Assembly: GCA_020433455.1 (NCBI GenBank)
Contig: JAGRCP010000074.1
Location: 1 to 47,550 of the forward strand
Direction: 5' to 3'
DNA length: 47,550 nt
DNA from: Caldilineaceae bacterium
GTDB taxonomy: Bacteria; Chloroflexota; Anaerolineae; Caldilineales; Caldilineaceae
The notes beneath the pieces were generated by a model. It made no database searches, was not told the origin of the DNA, and saw nothing but the letters and a program-made list of their open reading frames with translations. The position numbers and the translations under genes are program-made. Each line of letters starts with the position of its first letter. The stretch's first letter is position 1. Below are positions 45,001 to 47,550 of this stretch, in pieces.

Positions 45001-47498
45001 TCATGTGTCCAGAGCAGCAATGCCTGATCGCGCTCATTCATCATCAGATCGGGTTCAGGATAGGGAAAGACATTGGTCGAAAGCGGATCTGCTGCCGTTC
45101 CCTGCGTCACGTCTGCGATTGCGAACGGCTGGCTGATGCCCTCCTTACGCACCGCATTGAATATTGTATAGCTGTCGTCTGCGTATGTGCGCGGAATTAG
45201 TTGCCAGTCGGTGTTAGAAGTCGTTTGCAATTCCTCTTGCAAGCGTGTTTGGATCTGTTGATTGCCTGCCTCGTAGGCGATCCACTCGAAGTTGCCTTCC
45301 GTTGACTGTTCAAACCATCCTGTCTTGAGTTTATATCCGGCAATGCCGTAAAACACCCATCGTTCCATCCCAAACTGGGGAACCAAGCCCCATTCGAGCT
45401 GGCTGCCACCTCCCAGATAGACTTTCCCCTCCGTCACGAAAATATCGATCTTCATTCCGCCTTCAAGATCGACGCGGGCGTAGAGCGCGGTACTGTCGGG
45501 GATCAGATCTCGATCTTGAAATTTGAAAGTCAGATCGCCGCCGAGTTCAGGCGTCGCCTCCACATAGAATTTGGCGCGATCTTTGACCCAATCGTAGACG
45601 GGCGGTACGCTTTTGAGCGCGCCGACGATTGTGGTACCCACCGGTGCCAAAGGTTGGATAACAATCAAGACGCTTTCTGAGATGTCAAACGTCACCTGAC
45701 CTCTTGCCATAACCTTGATGGAATCCGGTACTGAGAGATAGGGCGGCTGTGACGAAAAATTGCCTTGCGCCAAGCCGGTAAAGTCGGCCTCCAAATCATT
45801 GTTCCCGACAAAAGAAAACATGCCTCGCCCATACCAGGGCTTTGCGCCCGGTACGGAACTGTCTCGCACCCAGCCTGCACCCAAACCGATTTCATAGCGG
45901 CCATCGGAAAGGGGAATCGTTGCCTGTCCAACAGCTTGCGGGCCCAGGGTTGTTCGTTTGCCGGGAATCCAGCTTTTAATTATTTCGGACTCGAGGGGAT
46001 AACTCGGTACACGAACGATAACCTCCACCTTATCTTCATCCATATAGACCAGACTATCCAATAACGCCTGAAGCCAGCCGGACTCAGCCGTCCATCCAGT
46101 CATTTGAAAAACGCGTGGTTCTGATCGCGTGCCGTCCTGCGCCTCCGCTGTAATGGCTAGCGTATTTTGTCCTTCACGAAGCAAGGCACCAAAATCGAAC
46201 GTGCGCTTCACATATTGACCATGGGCGTTCTGTATGATCGGAGCTCGATTGTCAAACTGATAGATGATCGAACCAGGCGTTTTCCCGCCCCAATCCACGC
46301 TTGTACGAATTTCGTTTTCAATCTTGCCGATTCCAATCGGAAATAGCCCCTGTAGTTCCAGATCGGCAGAAACACCCAGAAGTTCGATAGTGCCCGGCTC
46401 TCGTACCGGCGGTGGCTCAGGTTGTCCTGGATGTACCGCTGTGAAAGTTACCTGTACCGCGGTCGGTAGCGTCTGCTGTGCCGTCAGATCCTGTGCGGAC
46501 AGCACAGCTTCGCCCGGCGTCGAAGAGTGTAGCTTCGTGGAAAAACGTCCCTGGGCATCGACAAAGCCTCTACTTGCCTCAAAGACATCTATGCTGCCGC
46601 GACTCGACAACAGGCGCACCTGGTGTCCAGGTTCAACACCTGCCAGGGTAACATTGATGGGCGTTACGCCATCCGCAGGCACGGAAGATGGAACAATATT
46701 GAACAGACCATCGATAACGCCACTTTGAGAAAAGGCGTAGAGAAAGAGATCGTCCAATGCTTTACGAGCAAAGGGGCCATACCCATCATCGCCTATATGA
46801 TATGCCCAATTATGCTCCCACGTTTGCGTCGATGCAATGACGCGGCCAGTCCCAATTGGGTACTCGATGAGCGTGGGCTGTCCGTGAGATTCTTCTAGAA
46901 TTACATTTGTCCCCGGCGGTAGGCCGGAAAAATACCCATGGCTGCAATAATTACTAAAAAGGTCTCCGTTGCTCAACGAGATTCCTTCAGATAACTGTCT
47001 GCTGACAATCGGATGATTAGAATTGACCACGTAATTGTAGTTTTCATATGCTGGTGTCGTAAGCCGCACACCGCCGGGCAAAGGGGCTAGCAGCGTTCCT
47101 TCCGCCCACCCGTCGCTCGCAGCGAAGAAGACGAGCAGGCCGCCGTTGCTGACGTAGTTTTCAAATGCTGCAATCTGCTGTGCATACTGATCATAAAATG
47201 CCTGTACTTGGTCGTTGACAATCAGCATGACCGGATATCGAAAAAGATCGACGCCATCGATATTTCTCATGTCGACAACGTCATAAGTGTAGCCTAACTC
47301 AGCCAACACCTGCGTATTTGCCGATGAATTCCAGGGAAGCGAGGTTTGAATCAACAGGATGTCAGAGCCGCCGGCATTCGATGCTAATCTGGATTGGACG
47401 CGCGAGAGCTGATACCCTTCAGGTTTTTCGGCGCTGGAGGGCACGGAGGGAGCCTCTTGTGCGTGGATCTCATGTGCGCCAAACAGGCTAGTGACCAA
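42069..47498 (-). CDS. Giant secreted multi-domain surface protein (amidotransferase-like, CARDB, PKD, Ig-like)
   Basis: At least 1809 aa, exported. The hydrophobic stretch before residue 15 (IFLLCLVTSLFGAHEIHA, partly upstream of 47498) is the signal peptide core. Residues ~45-265 resemble a class I amidotransferase-like/ThuA-type fold (DILLIQTSLPWNSSANTQVLAELGYTYDVVD; GGLLVFFAASDGWAEG; GTGRVIASTQTWEHNW). Then: an Ig-like stretch (~265-350); a long middle with beta-propeller-like repeats (~780-1200, e.g. SASESYPAVSLDSNGQLRMAYAS); three CARDB-like domains (~1214-1540, e.g. VTVTGVLTNQGDKPLMDIAI); two PKD domains (~1543-1700, WLWDFGDGST twice); an invasin-like Big_1 domain (~1706-1795); and the end LFLPIIMQ. 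Adhesion or surface display is inferred. The start is unclear: TTG at 47498 cuts the signal peptide, and no ATG/GTG/TTG precedes it before an in-frame TGA at 47547-47549. Confidence 0.85.
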   Translation of the reverse strand: MVTSLFGAHEIHAQEAPSVPSSAEKPEGYQLSRVQSRLASNAGGSDILLIQTSLPWNSSANTQVLAELGYTYDVVDMRNIDGVDLFRYPVMLIVNDQVQAFYDQYAQQIAAFENYVSNGGLLVFFAASDGWAEGTLLAPLPGGVRLTTPAYENYNYVVNSNHPIVSRQLSEGISLSNGDLFSNYCSHGYFSGLPPGTNVILEESHGQPTLIEYPIGTGRVIASTQTWEHNWAYHIGDDGYGPFARKALDDLFLYAFSQSGVIDGLFNIVPSSVPADGVTPINVTLAGVEPGHQVRLLSSRGSIDVFEASRGFVDAQGRFSTKLHSSTPGEAVLSAQDLTAQQTLPTAVQVTFTAVHPGQPEPPPVREPGTIELLGVSADLELQGLFPIGIGKIENEIRTSVDWGGKTPGSIIYQFDNRAPIIQNAHGQYVKRTFDFGALLREGQNTLAITAEAQDGTRSEPRVFQMTGWTAESGWLQALLDSLVYMDEDKVEVIVRVPSYPLESEIIKSWIPGKRTTLGPQAVGQATIPLSDGRYEIGLGAGWVRDSSVPGAKPWYGRGMFSFVGNNDLEADFTGLAQGNFSSQPPYLSVPDSIKVMARGQVTFDISESVLIVIQPLAPVGTTIVGALKSVPPVYDWVKDRAKFYVEATPELGGDLTFKFQDRDLIPDSTALYARVDLEGGMKIDIFVTEGKVYLGGGSQLEWGLVPQFGMERWVFYGIAGYKLKTGWFEQSTEGNFEWIAYEAGNQQIQTRLQEELQTTSNTDWQLIPRTYADDSYTIFNAVRKEGISQPFAIADVTQGTAADPLSTNVFPYPEPDLMMNERDQALLLWTHDDLSRATGQGYDLRYSFWNGSYWKTPASATDDAYPDGRAKIAWLNDETALAVWQRLDDSTLTPDATLDLAQTRKLELAWATYDVATDAWSQSHWLTRDSDANAQTPVLSRWADGDIWAAWRSNPHGLLSGNDNFPDQIMAAQWDNGGWNTPQVVVSQIPSVVDIALAHQGNQGILAWTAEALPTGSITPTLQLFISRFDGASWSPPRQLTDSPEEHTRPQLVYRQGQPYVAWLADDVLALQRIANLESQKYLSRQSATLLDDGEAVRLGSNIQVDQFRMLQDDAGNLFAVFTGQQGIQRDIFLTYYDVDAGAWGYPQQLSDDSASESYPAVSLDSNGQLRMAYASTLTSDAERTTTLQSGETVTFTVPVEGRTDLYTLAHNLRQDIAAESITVSNEMPPPGEAVTVTGVLTNQGDKPLMDIAIAFQDNGATFERFTMAGPVVAGQAVSVTTIYHAPNEFGPRTLAFVLDPDNTITESEEQNNSIALDTFGPDLMITDISVDYWDSGDVDLIAQVTNQGTADTLATTFNYYQDDIVGSTIASTNLPSLAPGETISLTTPSNVSLWQAGQYKLIATANPEADGFPELNTSNNVYTTTLRVGPDLQVSPYYLTAKSMLSPTTQVTATVFNIGTHSVADMTVSLYRRSDLQPASLIGSYDVDNLGVNEFFVLADSVDGPLGCGLYVQAAAADTVAEVSTTNNLAYLPAPGGQCASFINNPVSATAPATVVFTDTSTGGNSSWLWDFGDGSTSAEQNPSHAYDTPGSYTVSLTVNAGEKSDRVTVVNTVQIYEAAQANFSTTTASGLTPLTVQFTDQSVGDIAKWLWDFGDGSTSSVRNPVHIYEVPGVYSVSLAVTGLGGENVLTRTTYITALTPIPTSIDLASNVQGLIADGISTGEISATVRDQSGNPLANQSVVFTSTLGKIESPVSTDTNGVARARLTSDTVPGTITITAHTGNISDSIAVELQSSESSLFLPIIMQ

Positions 47499-47550
47499 AC
47501 ATAACAGAAAAATAGTGATGGTATAGATGACTTCACTGCGAGAAGGTCAG

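Overview
The window looks like a chromosomal segment of a GC-rich member of the Chloroflexota (Anaerolineae/Caldilineae-like). This is inferred from the mix of genes: a one-chain alpha+beta glycyl-tRNA synthetase, CHAT-domain and giant TPR proteins, a SARP/BTAD regulator, heptamer-type short repeats, and a huge secreted protein ending in a 'FLPIIMQ' tail of the kind I associate with this phylum. No marker here fixes the genus. Many starts are GTG or TTG, and one gene (rsfS) appears to use CTG. In several places a clear Shine-Dalgarno plus promoter moves the start well downstream of the longest open frame; my coordinates follow those signals.

Layout. 1-3891 (minus): a carbohydrate ABC importer operon (two permeases, then the binding lipoprotein, then the ribosome-binding site of a further gene outside the window) behind a near-consensus promoter. 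4079-6393 (minus): carbamate kinase and a MurA whose catalytic cysteine is replaced by aspartate. 6695-10339 (plus): a membrane protein, gyrB with its own promoter and a 5' leader hairpin, and an HdeD-like protein, closed by two large hairpins. 10490-12677: a divergent pair, a membrane-anchored glycerophosphodiesterase-like protein and a sarcosine-oxidase-type flavoenzyme.

12711-21230 (minus) is the most unusual part. Behind a good sigma70 promoter lie a CHAT protease-STAND NTPase (687 aa), a 2047-aa winged-helix/TPR/multi-pass membrane/TPR protein coupled to it by an ATGA overlap, and a 103-aa membrane protein 4 bases further on. It reads as an NLR-like architecture divided between two coupled chains, with the sensor half in the membrane. 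No CRISPR, gasdermin or other known effector is nearby.

21593-33561 is mostly metabolism and translation: a divergent aldehyde-dehydrogenase-family protein and malate synthase (both plus), rsfS, an amino-acid permease, fused glycyl-tRNA synthetase, a site-2 protease, and a homocysteine methyltransferase-methylenetetrahydrofolate reductase fusion. A 7/8-base repeat family (AGATTGA/AGATTGGG) sits inside two of these genes. 33905-38987 (minus) holds an FtsX-type permease without its ATPase, a SARP-type regulator, and a ZnuB/ZnuC-like metal transporter lacking its binding protein.

39205-41981 is a graveyard of insertion sequences: a 5' piece of an IS982-type transposase joined to a 5'-truncated, frameshifted istB, an orphan Chloroflexota domain protein, an IS21-type end abutting the tail of a destroyed gene, and two small possible transposase remnants. 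42069 to the right edge is a 1.8-kaa secreted protein with an amidotransferase-like N-terminus, CARDB, PKD and Ig-like domains, whose start codon is not evident in the window.
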